Assembly: GCF_001279695.1 (NCBI RefSeq)
Contig: NZ_LGDD01000177.1
Span: 37,729 to 101,728 of the forward strand
Source of the DNA: Streptomyces sp. WM6378
GTDB lineage: Bacteria > Actinomycetota > Actinomycetes > Streptomycetales > Streptomycetaceae
Direction of reading: 5' to 3'
DNA length: 64,000 bases
Below the pieces are notes generated by a model, which saw nothing but the letters and a program-made list of their open reading frames with translations, was not told where the DNA came from and ran no database searches. Positions 1-8,808 of the stretch are shown piece by piece (within the stretch, counting starts at the first letter, position 1; each line of letters starts with the position of its first letter). A program made the translations under genes and the position numbers.

Positions 1-4
1 AGAA

Positions 5-45
5 GGCGCCGCCCGGCTAAGCTGCTGCGCTCGCCGGACGGCGCC
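5..45 (-). terminator. Stem-loop 3' of the PhoH gene
   Basis: A 12-bp inverted repeat (5-16 with 34-45, one mismatch) with a 17-base loop lies just beyond the PhoH stop codon on the minus strand. There is no clear T-run. It is a plausible GC-rich actinobacterial terminator. Confidence 0.4.
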
Positions 46-62
46 AACTGGTGCGTACTGCC

Positions 63-1361
63 TCAGATAGAGACGTCCTCCAGCATTTCGGTCACCAGGG
101 CGGCGATCTGCGAACGCTCGGACCGGGTGAGGGTGACATGCGCGAACAGCGGGTGCCCCTTGAGCTTCTCGACGACCGCCACGACACCGTCGTACCGGCC
201 GACCCTCAAGTTGTCGCGCTGGGCCACGTCATGAGTGAGCACCACCCTCGAATTGGCCCCGATGCGGGACAGAACGGTCAGCAGGACGTTCCGTTCCAGG
301 GACTGCGCCTCGTCCACGATCACGAAGGCGTCGTGCAGCGAGCGCCCGCGGATGTGGGTGAGCGGCAGGACTTCGAGCATCCCGCGCGAGGTGACCTCCT
401 CGATGACCTCACGGCTCGTCACCGCGGACAGCGTGTCGAAGACGGCCTGGGCCCAGGGGCCCATCTTCTCGGCCTCGGACCCCGGCAGATAACCGAGCTC
501 CTGCCCGCCGACCGCGTACAGCGGCCGGAAGACCATCACCTTCTTGTGCTGCCTGCGCTCCAGGACGGCTTCGAGGCCGGCGCAGAGCGCGAGCGCCGAC
601 TTGCCCGTACCGGCCCGGCCTCCCATCGAGATGATCCCGACCTCGGGGTCGAGCAGCAGGTCGAGCGCGATCCGCTGCTCGGCGCTGCGGCCGTGGATGC
701 CGAACGCCTCTCTGTCGCCCCGGACCAGCTTGACGTTCCCGTCCGGCAGGACCCGCCCGAGCGCCTTGCCGCGCTCGGAGAGCAGCACGAGCCCGGTGTG
801 GACGGGAAGCGCGGCGGCCTCCGGGACGTAGAGCGTCTCCTCCTCGAAGAGCAGGTCCACCTGCTCGCCGCTCAGCGGCAGTTCGGCCATTCCGGTCCAG
901 CCGGAGTCGGTGATGGCCAGCTCGGCGCGGTACTCCTCGGCGAGCAGGCCGACCGACGACGCCTTGATCCGCAGCGGCAGGTCCTTCGACACGACGGTGA
1001 CGTCGTATCCCTCCGCCTGGAGATTGCGGGCGACGGCGAGGATCCGGGAGTCGTTGTCCCCCAACCTGTAGCCGGCGGGCAGTACGCCGGGATCGGAATG
1101 GTTCAGCTCGACACGGAGGGTGCCGCCGAGCTCCCCCAACGGGATGGGGGCGTCGAGACGTCCGTACCGGACCCGGAAGTCGTCGAGCAGGCGCAGCGCC
1201 TGCCGGGCGAAGTAACCGAGCTCGGGATGGTGCCTCTTGGCCTCCAGCTCCGTGACCACGACGATGGGGAGCACCACTTCGTGCTCCTCGAACCGGGTCA
1301 TCGCGTTGGGGTCGGCCAGCAGGACGCTGGTGTCGAGGACATAGGTGCGCCGGTCGGGCAT
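63..1361 (-). CDS. PhoH family protein (PIN domain + PhoH ATPase)
   Basis: This is a 432-residue cytoplasmic protein. An N-terminal PIN-type RNase domain (about residues 5-140) carries acidic motifs VLDTSVLL and DNDSRIL. A C-terminal PhoH ATPase domain has the P-loop GRAGTGKSA with its lysine near residue 254. This YlaK/PhoH2-like architecture is linked in the literature to RNA unwinding and cleavage; the exact role here is inferred. The reading frame stays open upstream to 1634, but that extension is Arg/Pro-rich with no domain, and the ATG at 1361 ([10 protein letters not shown]) fits the family. The gene stands alone and reads away from the isoprenyl transferase. Confidence 0.9.
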   Translation of the reverse strand: MPDRRTYVLDTSVLLADPNAMTRFEEHEVVLPIVVVTELEAKRHHPELGYFARQALRLLDDFRVRYGRLDAPIPLGELGGTLRVELNHSDPGVLPAGYRLGDNDSRILAVARNLQAEGYDVTVVSKDLPLRIKASSVGLLAEEYRAELAITDSGWTGMAELPLSGEQVDLLFEEETLYVPEAAALPVHTGLVLLSERGKALGRVLPDGNVKLVRGDREAFGIHGRSAEQRIALDLLLDPEVGIISMGGRAGTGKSALALCAGLEAVLERRQHKKVMVFRPLYAVGGQELGYLPGSEAEKMGPWAQAVFDTLSAVTSREVIEEVTSRGMLEVLPLTHIRGRSLHDAFVIVDEAQSLERNVLLTVLSRIGANSRVVLTHDVAQRDNLRVGRYDGVVAVVEKLKGHPLFAHVTLTRSERSQIAALVTEMLEDVSI

Positions 1362-1990
1362 GCGGCGCTTTGTGCTGGTCACCACGGAAGGACGTACCCC
1401 CTCGTAAGAGGCGCATGAGAACGGGGTGCGACGGCGTCGCGGAAACTGGGACCGGGCTTCGACCGCGCTGCGCGGGCCGAGCTCCGGCCCTCCACGTCGC
1501 CCGCGCGCGGTGCGCGGTCGTCCTGGTGCAATGGGCCTCCCGGGCGAGCGGCGCTGATGCCGCTCACTGAGATACGGCGTCCGTGGACCGGACGTCGACC
1601 TGGTGGGGTTATGCCCTCGAACACGCGAAGCCATGCCCCGTCATATGCCCAGAGTTCCCACTGGGGCTCCGCCCCAGACCCCAATGGCCCCACCCCGCCC
1701 CTTCCCTAGACCCTCCGGGGGTGGTTGGGCTGAGCTGCTCGTCCTGGGGCTCCGCCCCAGACCCCGTATCGCGCCTTAAGGGCGCTCGTCCTCAAACGCC
1801 GGACGGGTTGGGAGTGCCCAGTACTGGCCAGCACCAGTACTGCCAGGGGCGCGGGGAACTGCGCGACCAGCCACCGACAGCCCGCAGCGGACCAACGACA
1901 CGTTCAGCCCGTCATGGAGGTCCCCCCCCCGGCCCTTAAGGCCTTGGGGGAGATTGAGGACGCTCGCCGCAGGCGTAGGAGACGGGCAGC
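1362..1990. repeat. Gene-free region with dispersed Streptomyces intergenic repeats
   Basis: No gene is supported in this stretch. Bases 1656-1812 hold two copies of a palindromic unit built on CTGGGGCTCCGCCCCAGACC (about 1662 and 1743). A CCCTAGACCCTCCGGGGGTGG segment sits between them, and a second unit, CGCCTTAAGGGCGCTCGTCCTCAAACGCCGGACGG, follows at about 1772. The same pieces recur near 1985, 30100, 34470, 40900 and 41100. A CCTTAAGG core also occurs near 1934. The PhoH promoter presumably lies just above 1361, but no convincing -35/-10 pair was seen. Confidence 0.7.
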
Positions 1991-2027
1991 AAAAAGCCGG
2001 ACGGGAGCAGAGCCGAGCCCGTCCGGC
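1991..2027 (-). terminator. Rho-independent terminator of the isoprenyl transferase gene
   Basis: A perfect 10-bp stem (1996-2005 with 2018-2027) and 12-base loop are followed, on the minus strand, by five T residues (the AAAAA at 1991-1995 on the plus strand). It lies 44 bases past the isoprenyl transferase stop. The stem shares its GTCCGGCGATTGAGGAC edge with the dispersed repeats. Confidence 0.7.
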
Positions 2028-2070
2028 GATTGAGGACAAAAAGAGGGGGGGTAAAAGCGGGGCCCCGCCC

Positions 2071-2832
2071 TCAGGTGCCGTACCTCCGGTGCCGCGCAGC
2101 GTAGTCGCGCAGGGCTCGGAGGAAGTCGACCTTGCGGAAGGCCGGCCAGAACACTTCGCAGAAGTAGTACTCGGAGTGCGCGGACTGCCAGAGCATGAAG
2201 CCGGACAGGCGCTGCTCGCCGCTGGTGCGGATGACGAGGTCGGGGTCGGGCTGCCCCCGCGTGTACAGGTGCTCCGAGATGTGCTCGACGTCGACGATCT
2301 CGGCGAGCTCCTCGAAGGACGTGCCCTTCGCCGCGTGCTCCAGGAGGAGCGACCGCACCGCGTCCGCGATCTCCTGGCGTCCGCCGTAGCCCACGGCGAC
2401 GTTGACGAGTATCCCGTCGATGTCGTGCGTGGCCTGCTCGGCCTCCTTGAGCACGGACTGCGTGTGCCCGGGCAGCAGGTCCGCGTTGCCCACGTGGTGC
2501 ACGCGCCAGCGCCCGTCCGCCGCCAAGTCCCGTACCGCGTCCTCGATGATGCCGAGCAGCGGGATCAACTGGTCCTCGGGGCGGTCCAGGTTGTCGGTGG
2601 AGAGCAGCCAGAGGGTGACGACCTCGACGTCCGTCTCGGCACACCAGCCGAGCAGTTCCTGAATCTTGCTGGCACCGGCCTGGTGGCCCTGCTCGGGGCT
2701 GCGGGCCGAGGCCTTGGCCCAGCGCCGGTTGCCGTCCAGGATGACGCCGATGTGCTTGGGCACCTGGTCGTGGTCGAGGCGGCCTTCCACCCGGCGCGCA
2801 TAGAGCCTGTACACCAGGTCGCGCAAACTCAC
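2071..2832 (-). CDS. uppS: Isoprenyl transferase (cis-polyprenyl diphosphate synthase, UppS family)
   Basis: About 253 residues, the usual length for cis-prenyltransferases that make undecaprenyl/decaprenyl diphosphate for cell-wall lipid carriers. The catalytic signature GVILDGNRRWAK, the WLLSTDN segment and the C-terminal RTSGEQRLSGFMLWQ..EYYF motif are all present. I chose the GTG at 2832 (VSLRDLVYRLY) because GAGAGGGTGG lies just upstream at proper spacing. A longer frame starts at ATG 2880 with a Gly/Pro-rich, unlikely N-terminus. Streptomyces encode several paralogues, so the product chain length cannot be read from sequence. Confidence 0.92.
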   Translation of the reverse strand: MSLRDLVYRLYARRVEGRLDHDQVPKHIGVILDGNRRWAKASARSPEQGHQAGASKIQELLGWCAETDVEVVTLWLLSTDNLDRPEDQLIPLLGIIEDAVRDLAADGRWRVHHVGNADLLPGHTQSVLKEAEQATHDIDGILVNVAVGYGGRQEIADAVRSLLLEHAAKGTSFEELAEIVDVEHISEHLYTRGQPDPDLVIRTSGEQRLSGFMLWQSAHSEYYFCEVFWPAFRKVDFLRALRDYAARHRRYGT

Positions 2833-2968
2833 CGATTCCACCCTCTCGTTGCCTTCCGGGGGCCCGCCGCCGCCCCGCACACCGGCCGCCCCAGGGAAAG
2901 CACAGTACTGCGGACGGGCGACGGCGGCCCAACTCGGTCTGTCACAAGTCCGTGATAAGCAGGGAAAC

Positions 2969-4006
2969 GTGACTGAATCGCTCCCCTTCCTCGCAGCCCC
3001 GGACCGCTACGACTCCATGGAGTACCGCCGGACCGGCCGCAGCGGCCTCAAGCTCCCCGCCGTCTCGCTCGGCCTGTGGCACAACTTCGGCGACGACCGC
3101 GCGCTGGATTCCCAGCGCGCGATCCTGCGCCGCGCCTTCGACCTGGGTGTCACCCACTTCGACCTGGCCAACAACTACGGCCCGCCGGCCGGCTCGGCCG
3201 AGCTGAACTTCGGCAAGATTTTCGGCCAGGACTTCGCCCCGTACCGGGACGAGCTCGTCATCTCGACCAAGGCCGGCTATCTGATGCGCCCCGGGCCGTA
3301 CGGCGAGTGGGGCTCGCGCAAGTACCTGCTGTCCTCGCTCGATGCCTCGCTCGGCCGCATGTGCCTGGACTACGTCGACATCTTCTACTCGCACCGCTTC
3401 GATCCGGAGACCCCGCTTGAGGAGACGATGGGCGCGCTGGCGTCCGCCGTCCAGCAGGGCAAGGCGCTGTACGTGGGCGTCTCCTCCTACAACAGCGAGC
3501 AGACCGCCGAGGCCGCCCGCCTCCTGAAGGAGATGGGCGTCCCGGCCCTGATCCACCAGCCGTCGTACTCGATGATCAACCGCTGGACGGAGGACGACGG
3601 GCTGCTCGACACCCTGGAGGCGGCCGGCATGGGCTGCATCTCCTTCGTGCCGCTCGCCCAGGGCCTGCTCACGAACAAGTACCTGAAGGGCATCCCGGAG
3701 GGCTCCCGCGCCACCCAGGGCAAGTCCCTTGACCCGAACCTGCTGAGCGACGACGTCGTACGCCGTCTCAATGGGCTGAACGACATCGCCTCCCGGCGCG
3801 GCCAGTCGCTGGCGCAGCTGGCGCTGACCTGGGTGCTGCGTGACCCGCGGATGACGTCGGCGCTGATCGGCGCGTCCAGCGTGCGGCAGCTTGAGGAGAA
3901 CGTGGCGGCGCTGGCCGGACCGGCGCTCACGGACGCGGAGTTGAAGGAGATCGACGCCTTCGCCGTGGACACCGAGGGCACCAACATCTGGGCCCGCCGC
4001 GGCTGA
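2969..4006 (+). CDS. Aldo/keto reductase (L-glyceraldehyde 3-phosphate reductase-like)
   Basis: A 345-residue TIM-barrel NADPH-dependent oxidoreductase. The AKR catalytic residues are visible in order: Asp/Tyr in FDLANNYGPP, Lys in ISTKAGY, His in DIFYSHRFDPETPLEE. The NADP-binding end is LIGASSVRQLEENVAAL. The LANNYGPPAGSAE and WGSRKY segments match the YghZ/GAPR and voltage-gated-channel-beta-like AKR subgroup. The GTG at 2969 is preceded by AGGG at 4-5 bases. It is divergent from the isoprenyl transferase, with 136 bases between the two starts. The natural substrate is not determined by sequence. Confidence 0.9.
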   Translation: MTESLPFLAAPDRYDSMEYRRTGRSGLKLPAVSLGLWHNFGDDRALDSQRAILRRAFDLGVTHFDLANNYGPPAGSAELNFGKIFGQDFAPYRDELVISTKAGYLMRPGPYGEWGSRKYLLSSLDASLGRMCLDYVDIFYSHRFDPETPLEETMGALASAVQQGKALYVGVSSYNSEQTAEAARLLKEMGVPALIHQPSYSMINRWTEDDGLLDTLEAAGMGCISFVPLAQGLLTNKYLKGIPEGSRATQGKSLDPNLLSDDVVRRLNGLNDIASRRGQSLAQLALTWVLRDPRMTSALIGASSVRQLEENVAALAGPALTDAELKEIDAFAVDTEGTNIWARRG

Positions 4007-4075
4007 GGCGGCTGGGGACGGGGGGCGGTCGGTTCCGCGTGGTGCGGACCTGACCGGGCCCCGGCGAAGAAAAAA

Positions 4076-4110
4076 CGGGCCGGTCCGTGGGGGGGATACG
4101 GACCGGCCCG
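4076..4110. terminator. Strong hairpin between convergent genes
   Basis: A perfect 13-bp stem (4076-4088 with 4098-4110) with a 9-base loop. It is preceded by GAAGAAAAAA, giving a T-run for minus-strand transcripts, and followed by a G-run. It sits between the convergent aldo/keto reductase and DUF2079 genes and probably serves both. Confidence 0.75.
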
Positions 4111-4374
4111 AGGGGGGGTTTCCACCATAACCCTTCGTAAGTGATGCTGGGCGCCACGGCGCTCCAGAACTACGCTCCGAAACCGGCCCAGTACGGAACC
4201 GTGGTCCCCCGCAGGGGTGACCACCACCTCGCACCCAGCCTTGACCGTGCAGGTCAGATGGGTCGCGGCCGACTCGCGGCACCGCTCGCCGACGGATTTC
4301 GCGGCCCGGAATTCGCTCCCCGTGTGCTTCACCCCACTGGGTCAAGGCAGGCCGCGCCGGGTGACCGTCCGGTG

Positions 4375-5922
4375 TCAGTGCGTATGCGAAGGCCTCTCGG
4401 CGCGGCGCAGCAGCGAGACGCCGTCCGCCTCGGCCACCCGTACATATCCGTACTTCGCGAGCGCGAGGGCGTACTCCTGCTCCTGGCGGGGCGCCGGGTA
4501 GGGCCAGGTGCCGGGCGGGTAGGGCCAGGACTCCGGCGGGACGCGGTCGTAGGCGATCCACTGGGCCGTCGGGCGCGGGACGGGGCCGTCCGTCTCGTAC
4601 AGCTTCCAGTGCACCGGGAAGGTCGGGAAGAGGACGACCGTGGTGCGTGAAGTCAGTTGTGGGGCAAGGCGGTTGGAGGCCGCGACGGTCGCGCCGTCGG
4701 GGATGCGGCGCAGCAGGTCGCGTACCGCTGTGACGTGTGCGGTGGTGCGCCACGTGGAGCGGTGGGCGATCTGGGCGAGGGGGAAGGAGGGGATCAGGAC
4801 GAGCGTCACCGCCGCCGCCGTCACGAGCGAGGCCCGTACGTGGCGCCGGGTCAGCGGGGCGCCGTCGGCGGCGTACGGGCGCAGGGCGTCGGTCAGGGCC
4901 GCGAACACGACGGGCATCAGGACGGCCGTGTAGTGGAAGGCCGTCCCCCAGTGGAAGACGTTGGTGGACAGCATCCGCCAGCCCAGCGTGGGCACCGCGA
5001 TCAGGGCGAGCGGCGAGCGCAGGGCGATGAGTGCGGCCGGCGCGAAGACGAGGACGAGGGTGGTCGCCTTCACCTCGGGGCGCACCGCGTCGAGCGGCGC
5101 GAGGGCGAGCGTGGTCAGCAGCGAATGGTGGGCGGGCGCGAGGTTCGCGGCGTGCGCGTAGGTGCCCGACGGGCTGAAGAACGGCATCAGCACCTTGAAT
5201 TCGAGCGCGCTGCCCACCAGGCCGGTCGCGGCGACCGCGACGCCGAGCCGGCGCGGGCCCCGCCAGGCGACGTACGCCCCGATCGCGGCCAGCGTGAGAC
5301 CGAGGTCCTCCTTGACCAGGAGCAGCGGCACGGCCCAGGCGATCGCGCGCCGCCACCGCCTGCGGGCCAGCGCTTCGAGGGCGCAGGAGACGAGCGGGAC
5401 CGCGAAGCACACCTCGTGGAAGTCGAAGCCGACCGCCGATGCGATGCCCCAGCTCAGCCCGTACGCGAAGGCGACGACGTGGGCGGCCCGGCGGCCGAGC
5501 ACCCGCGCGGCCTGCCGGGCGAGCGGCACCACGGCGAGCGCGAGCAGCGCGGCCTGCGCGACGAGCAGCGTGTACGGGGAGGGGAAGAGGCGGTAGAGGG
5601 GAGCGAGGGCGGCGAGCACGGGGTGGAAGTGGTCGCCGAGGAGGTTGAAGCCGTCGCCGCGCAGGGCGGAGACGGGCGCGTGGAGGTGGGCGTACGCGCG
5701 GACGGCCTGCTCGAAGATGCCGAGGTCGTAGCCGGTGGTGCGGACCAGCGCCTGGCGGCGGCCCGAGACGGTCGCGTACAGGAGGAAGAGCGCGGCGGCC
5801 CACCCCCACCACAGGAGGGCGGGCCGGCCGATGCGTACGCGAGGGATGCGGGAGAGGGCGGGTTCGGGTGTGATCGGAGGCTGCGCGCGCCGCCCGACCC
5901 TTTGGTCAGCAATTGTCCCCAT
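4375..5922 (-). CDS. DUF2079 domain integral membrane protein
   Basis: A 515-residue polytopic membrane protein with roughly 10 hydrophobic segments (first at LLWWGWAAALFLLYATV). It has the conserved DUF2079 features: TTGYDLGIFEQAVRAYAHL, LLGDHFHPVLAALAPLYRLFPSPYTLL, FDFHEVCFAVPL, KEDLGLTL, STNVFHWGTAFHYTAVLMPVVF. The family resembles GT-C-type membrane glycosyltransferases, but no substrate is known. The plus-strand frames over the same region are composition shadows. The ATG at 5922 is the farthest start; a shorter one is possible since the first 25 residues are polar. Confidence 0.9.
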   Translation of the reverse strand: MGTIADQRVGRRAQPPITPEPALSRIPRVRIGRPALLWWGWAAALFLLYATVSGRRQALVRTTGYDLGIFEQAVRAYAHLHAPVSALRGDGFNLLGDHFHPVLAALAPLYRLFPSPYTLLVAQAALLALAVVPLARQAARVLGRRAAHVVAFAYGLSWGIASAVGFDFHEVCFAVPLVSCALEALARRRWRRAIAWAVPLLLVKEDLGLTLAAIGAYVAWRGPRRLGVAVAATGLVGSALEFKVLMPFFSPSGTYAHAANLAPAHHSLLTTLALAPLDAVRPEVKATTLVLVFAPAALIALRSPLALIAVPTLGWRMLSTNVFHWGTAFHYTAVLMPVVFAALTDALRPYAADGAPLTRRHVRASLVTAAAVTLVLIPSFPLAQIAHRSTWRTTAHVTAVRDLLRRIPDGATVAASNRLAPQLTSRTTVVLFPTFPVHWKLYETDGPVPRPTAQWIAYDRVPPESWPYPPGTWPYPAPRQEQEYALALAKYGYVRVAEADGVSLLRRAERPSHTH

Positions 5923-5933
5923 ACGCCCAGATG

Positions 5934-6737
5934 CTAAGCAGCCCGGCCGGGCCTCAGCGGCTTCCGCGCCTCGATCAGGAAGCGTGTCGTGTGCGCGACG
6001 AAGGGGCCCTCGGCGCGGATCTGCTCGTGGAGCGCCCTCAGCTGGTCGCGGTACTCCTCGACGGTGAAGCCGGGCACCATCCAGATCACCTTGCGCAGGA
6101 AGTAGACGACGGCGCCGATGTCGTTGAACTCGGTACGCAGCTTCTCCAGGCGCAGATCGACGACCTCAAGGCCCGCGCTCTCCGCCTCCTTGCGCGCCTT
6201 GCCGGGATCGCGGCCACCGCGCACCTCCGGCGGCTGCGGTCCCAGGAAGTACTCGACGAGCTCGAACACGCTGGCCGGGCCCACCTGTTGGGAGAAGTAC
6301 GTGCCGCCGGGCGACAGGACGCGGGAGATCTCGGACCACCAGGTGGTGACGGGGTGCCGGCTGACCACCAGGTCGAAGGCGCCGTCGGCGAACGGCAGCG
6401 GGGGCTTGTCCTCGTCGGCGACGACCGCCACTCCGCGCGGGTGGAGCAGTCCGGTGGCGCGGGCGACGTTCGGGGGCCAGCCCTCGGTGGCGACGGCGAG
6501 CGGCGGCAGCTGCGGCACGGCGGCGAGGACCTCACCGCCGCCGGTCTGGATGTCGAGGGCGGCAGTCGCCTTGGCCATCCGCCCGGCCATCGCGCGGGCA
6601 TACCCCCACGACGGCCGCTCCTCGGTGGCGCGGCCGTCCAGCCAGGAGAAGTCCCAGCCGTCGACGGAGACGGACGCGGCCTCGTCGATCAGTTCCTCGA
6701 AGGGGCGGTTGTTGTGGTTCCTGATGTTTCGGCCCAT
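5934..6737 (-). CDS. Class I SAM-dependent methyltransferase
   Basis: 267 residues. Motif I is replaced by ALDIQTGGGEVLAAVP, followed by the acidic strand end AVATEGWPPNV. The PFADGAFDLVVSRH segment (motif post-II) and RVLSPGGTYFSQQVGP (motif III region) identify a methyltransferase_11-type fold. The substrate is unknown. The gene lies 11 bases upstream of the DUF2079 gene on the same strand, so the two are likely co-transcribed. It is divergent from the DUF192 gene, with about 46 bases between starts. Confidence 0.88.
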   Translation of the reverse strand: MGRNIRNHNNRPFEELIDEAASVSVDGWDFSWLDGRATEERPSWGYARAMAGRMAKATAALDIQTGGGEVLAAVPQLPPLAVATEGWPPNVARATGLLHPRGVAVVADEDKPPLPFADGAFDLVVSRHPVTTWWSEISRVLSPGGTYFSQQVGPASVFELVEYFLGPQPPEVRGGRDPGKARKEAESAGLEVVDLRLEKLRTEFNDIGAVVYFLRKVIWMVPGFTVEEYRDQLRALHEQIRAEGPFVAHTTRFLIEARKPLRPGRAA

Positions 6738-6783
6738 GTTGCGGACCCTACGCGGCGGCCCCGTGAGCCACTACCGTTTATCC

Positions 6784-7158
6784 ATGGGCCGATGGAGGGA
6801 CGGAACGGGCGAGTTGAGGGTGCTCGACGGCGCCGGGACGGCGGTTCCGCTGGAGATCGCGGCGTCCTACCGGGCCCGGACGCGGGGCCTGCTCGGCCGG
6901 GACGGCATCGAGGGGGCGCTCCTGCTGACCCCGGCGAGCAGCGTGCACACCTTCCGGATGCGCTTCGCGATCGACGTGGCCCATCTGGACCACCATCTGC
7001 GCGTGATCGCGGTGCGCACGATGGAGCCGGGCCGCCTCGGCGCGATCCGGCCGCGCGCGCGGCACGTCCTTGAGGCGGCGGCGGGCGCGATGGCGGAGTG
7101 GGGCCTGCGGCCGGGCTGCCGGCTGGTCATCGCGACCGGGCAGGATCTCAGGACTTGA
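6784..7158 (+). CDS. DUF192 family protein
   Basis: 124 residues covering the DUF192 fold: RARTRGLLGRDGIEGALLLTPASSVHTFRMRFAIDV and the C-terminal VLEAAAGAMAEWGLRPGCRL. The family is widespread, small and of unknown biochemical role. Many homologues are exported, but no signal peptide is present here. The ATG at 6784 comes from the short divergent interval with the methyltransferase. The stop overlaps the convergent lipoprotein gene by 11 bases. Confidence 0.88.
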   Translation: MGRWRDGTGELRVLDGAGTAVPLEIAASYRARTRGLLGRDGIEGALLLTPASSVHTFRMRFAIDVAHLDHHLRVIAVRTMEPGRLGAIRPRARHVLEAAAGAMAEWGLRPGCRLVIATGQDLRT

Positions 7159-7930
7159 GCTTGGCCGCCTGCGCAACGGCGAGCTGGGCGGGGATCTGTG
7201 GCGTGTCGCCGCCGGTGACATCGACGGCGTAGTACGTGACAACAGTGGTCCCACTCCGCACCACCTGAAAAACCATGGGCACGGGGTCGCCCTGGGCGAC
7301 CCCCATCAGCTCGTACGCGACGGCCTCGTCCCCCACCTTGGGCGCGGGCAGCTCCTTGACCTCGGTGAAGACGGAGGGCTCCAGGTCGCCGCCCTTGGTC
7401 TGGAAGCCGTCGGAGCAGGCGTCGATGGCGGTACGGAGCCGGGCGAGCACGTCGGAGGCCCCGGCCGGATGAGCGCCCAGCACTTCAGTGACAACGGTCT
7501 GGTCGGCCTGCCCGTCCTCGGTCGTGTCGACGAGGCGCCGGTAGACCGTCGCGGAGGGGACGGGCTCGGGGGTGCCGTTGATGACGGACACGAAGGGCAT
7601 GCACTCGGCCTTGGCCGTACGGGAGCTGCCGGTCGGGGTGCCGCCCTCCAGGGGCTCGGCCGCGAAGTCCTTGACGTCGCCGGTGGCGAGCGCGGCCGCG
7701 TTGAGCTGGTCACTGGTGAGCGCGCCGTCGGCCTTGACCTGCGGGGTGGGCCCGCTCACGCGGGGTGCGGGCGGGTTCGCCCCGCTCGCGCCGGGAGCGG
7801 CCGCGGTGTCCCGGACGGAACCTTCCGCCCCCTGGCCCGCACTGGTGGGCCCGCACGCAGCCGCGCCCGCGAGGGCGATGAGACACACCCCAGCCGTCGC
7901 CGCACGGCTCCGTACCAGCCTTGGCTTCAT
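7148..7930 (-). CDS. Putative secreted lipoprotein, unknown function
   Basis: 260 residues with a basic N-terminus (MKPRLVRSR), a hydrophobic stretch and a Cys at LAGAAACG, consistent with a lipoprotein signal although the box is not ideal. A Ser/Pro/Ala-rich linker follows. The mature domain contains two further Cys (AKAECMPF, AIDACSDGF) that could pair, and hydrophobic strands such as VVTYYAVDV. No named family recognised. Start ATG 7930 is preferred over the long upstream open frame, which is Arg-rich with no domain. Confidence 0.75.
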   Translation of the reverse strand: MKPRLVRSRAATAGVCLIALAGAAACGPTSAGQGAEGSVRDTAAAPGASGANPPAPRVSGPTPQVKADGALTSDQLNAAALATGDVKDFAAEPLEGGTPTGSSRTAKAECMPFVSVINGTPEPVPSATVYRRLVDTTEDGQADQTVVTEVLGAHPAGASDVLARLRTAIDACSDGFQTKGGDLEPSVFTEVKELPAPKVGDEAVAYELMGVAQGDPVPMVFQVVRSGTTVVTYYAVDVTGGDTPQIPAQLAVAQAAKLKS

Positions 7931-8079
7931 ACCCAGCACGGTAACAACGACTCCTGTGGATTGCCTGGGTCCCGGACGCCGGGATTCCCCCGGTCGCCCG
8001 GCAGGCGCCGGGGCGCCATCCCGCCGACGCCTCTCGGCTACCCGAGTGCGAACATGCCCCAACTCGCCCTGCTGGTGGG

Positions 8080-8553
8080 CTAGTTGGTGGCGTATGGCAG
8101 CACGGCCCAGGTGCGGGTGCCGCCACCCGGCTCGCGGGATTCGCCGAACCCCCATTCACCCCCACAGTCCCGCACGACGGCGGCGAGCAGCCGCAGCCCA
8201 CCCCGCCGCCGGGCGTCACAGGCTTCCGCGAGGCGGGGATGAGCGTGCCGGGCGTGAGCGTCGTAGACGATCAGGCGAAGGGCGGCGTCCCGATGCCGGA
8301 GGGAGAGGTAAAGATCCTGGGAAGGGTTCAAGTACGCCGCCACGGCGACCAGTTCGGAGCTGGCGAGCACCGCGTCGGGCGCGTCCAGCGCGTGAGCGCG
8401 CAGAGCCGATCGGACCGCGCCGCGCGCGATGGCCGCGCAGTGCGGCTCGCCGGGAAGGGTGAGGCTGAGCGCGAGGCCCTCCGGGGGCGGGGGGAATGTC
8501 ATGGGCGCGGGGTGCGCGGCCGGGCATGCAGTCATGGTGCGGGTGGTGAGCAT
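8080..8553 (-). CDS. ATP-binding protein (HATPase_c, anti-sigma-factor-like)
   Basis: 157 residues of the single-domain histidine-kinase-like ATPase type common beside Streptomyces XRE/DUF397 genes. ASELVAVAAYL stands where the N-box (SELVTNAVRH in relatives) should be, followed by LRLIVYDAHARHAHPRLAE and GGLRLLAAVVRDCGGEWGF (G-box). The N-box is degenerate: the Asn is missing and GGDGLDG-type residues are weak, so ATP binding may be altered. ATG 8553 has GGGAG six bases upstream. It is divergent from the XRE regulator. Its partner is unknown. Confidence 0.8.
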   Translation of the reverse strand: MLTTRTMTACPAAHPAPMTFPPPPEGLALSLTLPGEPHCAAIARGAVRSALRAHALDAPDAVLASSELVAVAAYLNPSQDLYLSLRHRDAALRLIVYDAHARHAHPRLAEACDARRRGGLRLLAAVVRDCGGEWGFGESREPGGGTRTWAVLPYATN

Positions 8554-8713
8554 CTCTGGCTCCCGTGTACTGGTGGGGGGGGGCAGCGAGCAGTGGCTTG
8601 TCTCCCTGGCACGGACCCACCCCTCCCAGGGGAGGAGCACGCGGGCAGGCTCGCGCGATGCGCTTCCAACTCGCTTGCGTAGTTGGTGCGTTACTCAATG
8701 TAGAGCATCAAGG

Positions 8714-8725
8714 AGTACGTGTACT
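8714..8725. promoter_or_regulatory. AGTAC-GT-GTACT inverted repeat in the divergent promoter region
   Basis: A perfect 5-bp inverted repeat with a 2-base spacer lies between the divergent ATPase and XRE genes (intergenic 8554-8808), about 84 bases before the XRE start. It is a candidate operator for the adjacent regulator. This is inference from position and symmetry only. Confidence 0.3.
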
Positions 8726-8808
8726 ACCTCTCTGCGGAAAGCTATTGATGGACCACCTGGAGTGCGGGCGGCAGACTGGGCGGGACCAGCAGGCCGAGTG
8801 GAGGATGC

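Noticed and set aside
1656..1812. Insertion sequence or attachment site
   Set aside because: The palindromic units carry no transposase frame and recur at many gene ends, which fits dispersed intergenic repeats.
2942..5812. A 956-codon minus-strand open frame across the aldo/keto reductase and DUF2079 genes
   Set aside because: It is antisense to two well-supported genes, is Arg/Pro/Ala-rich without domains, and results from high GC reducing stop codons.
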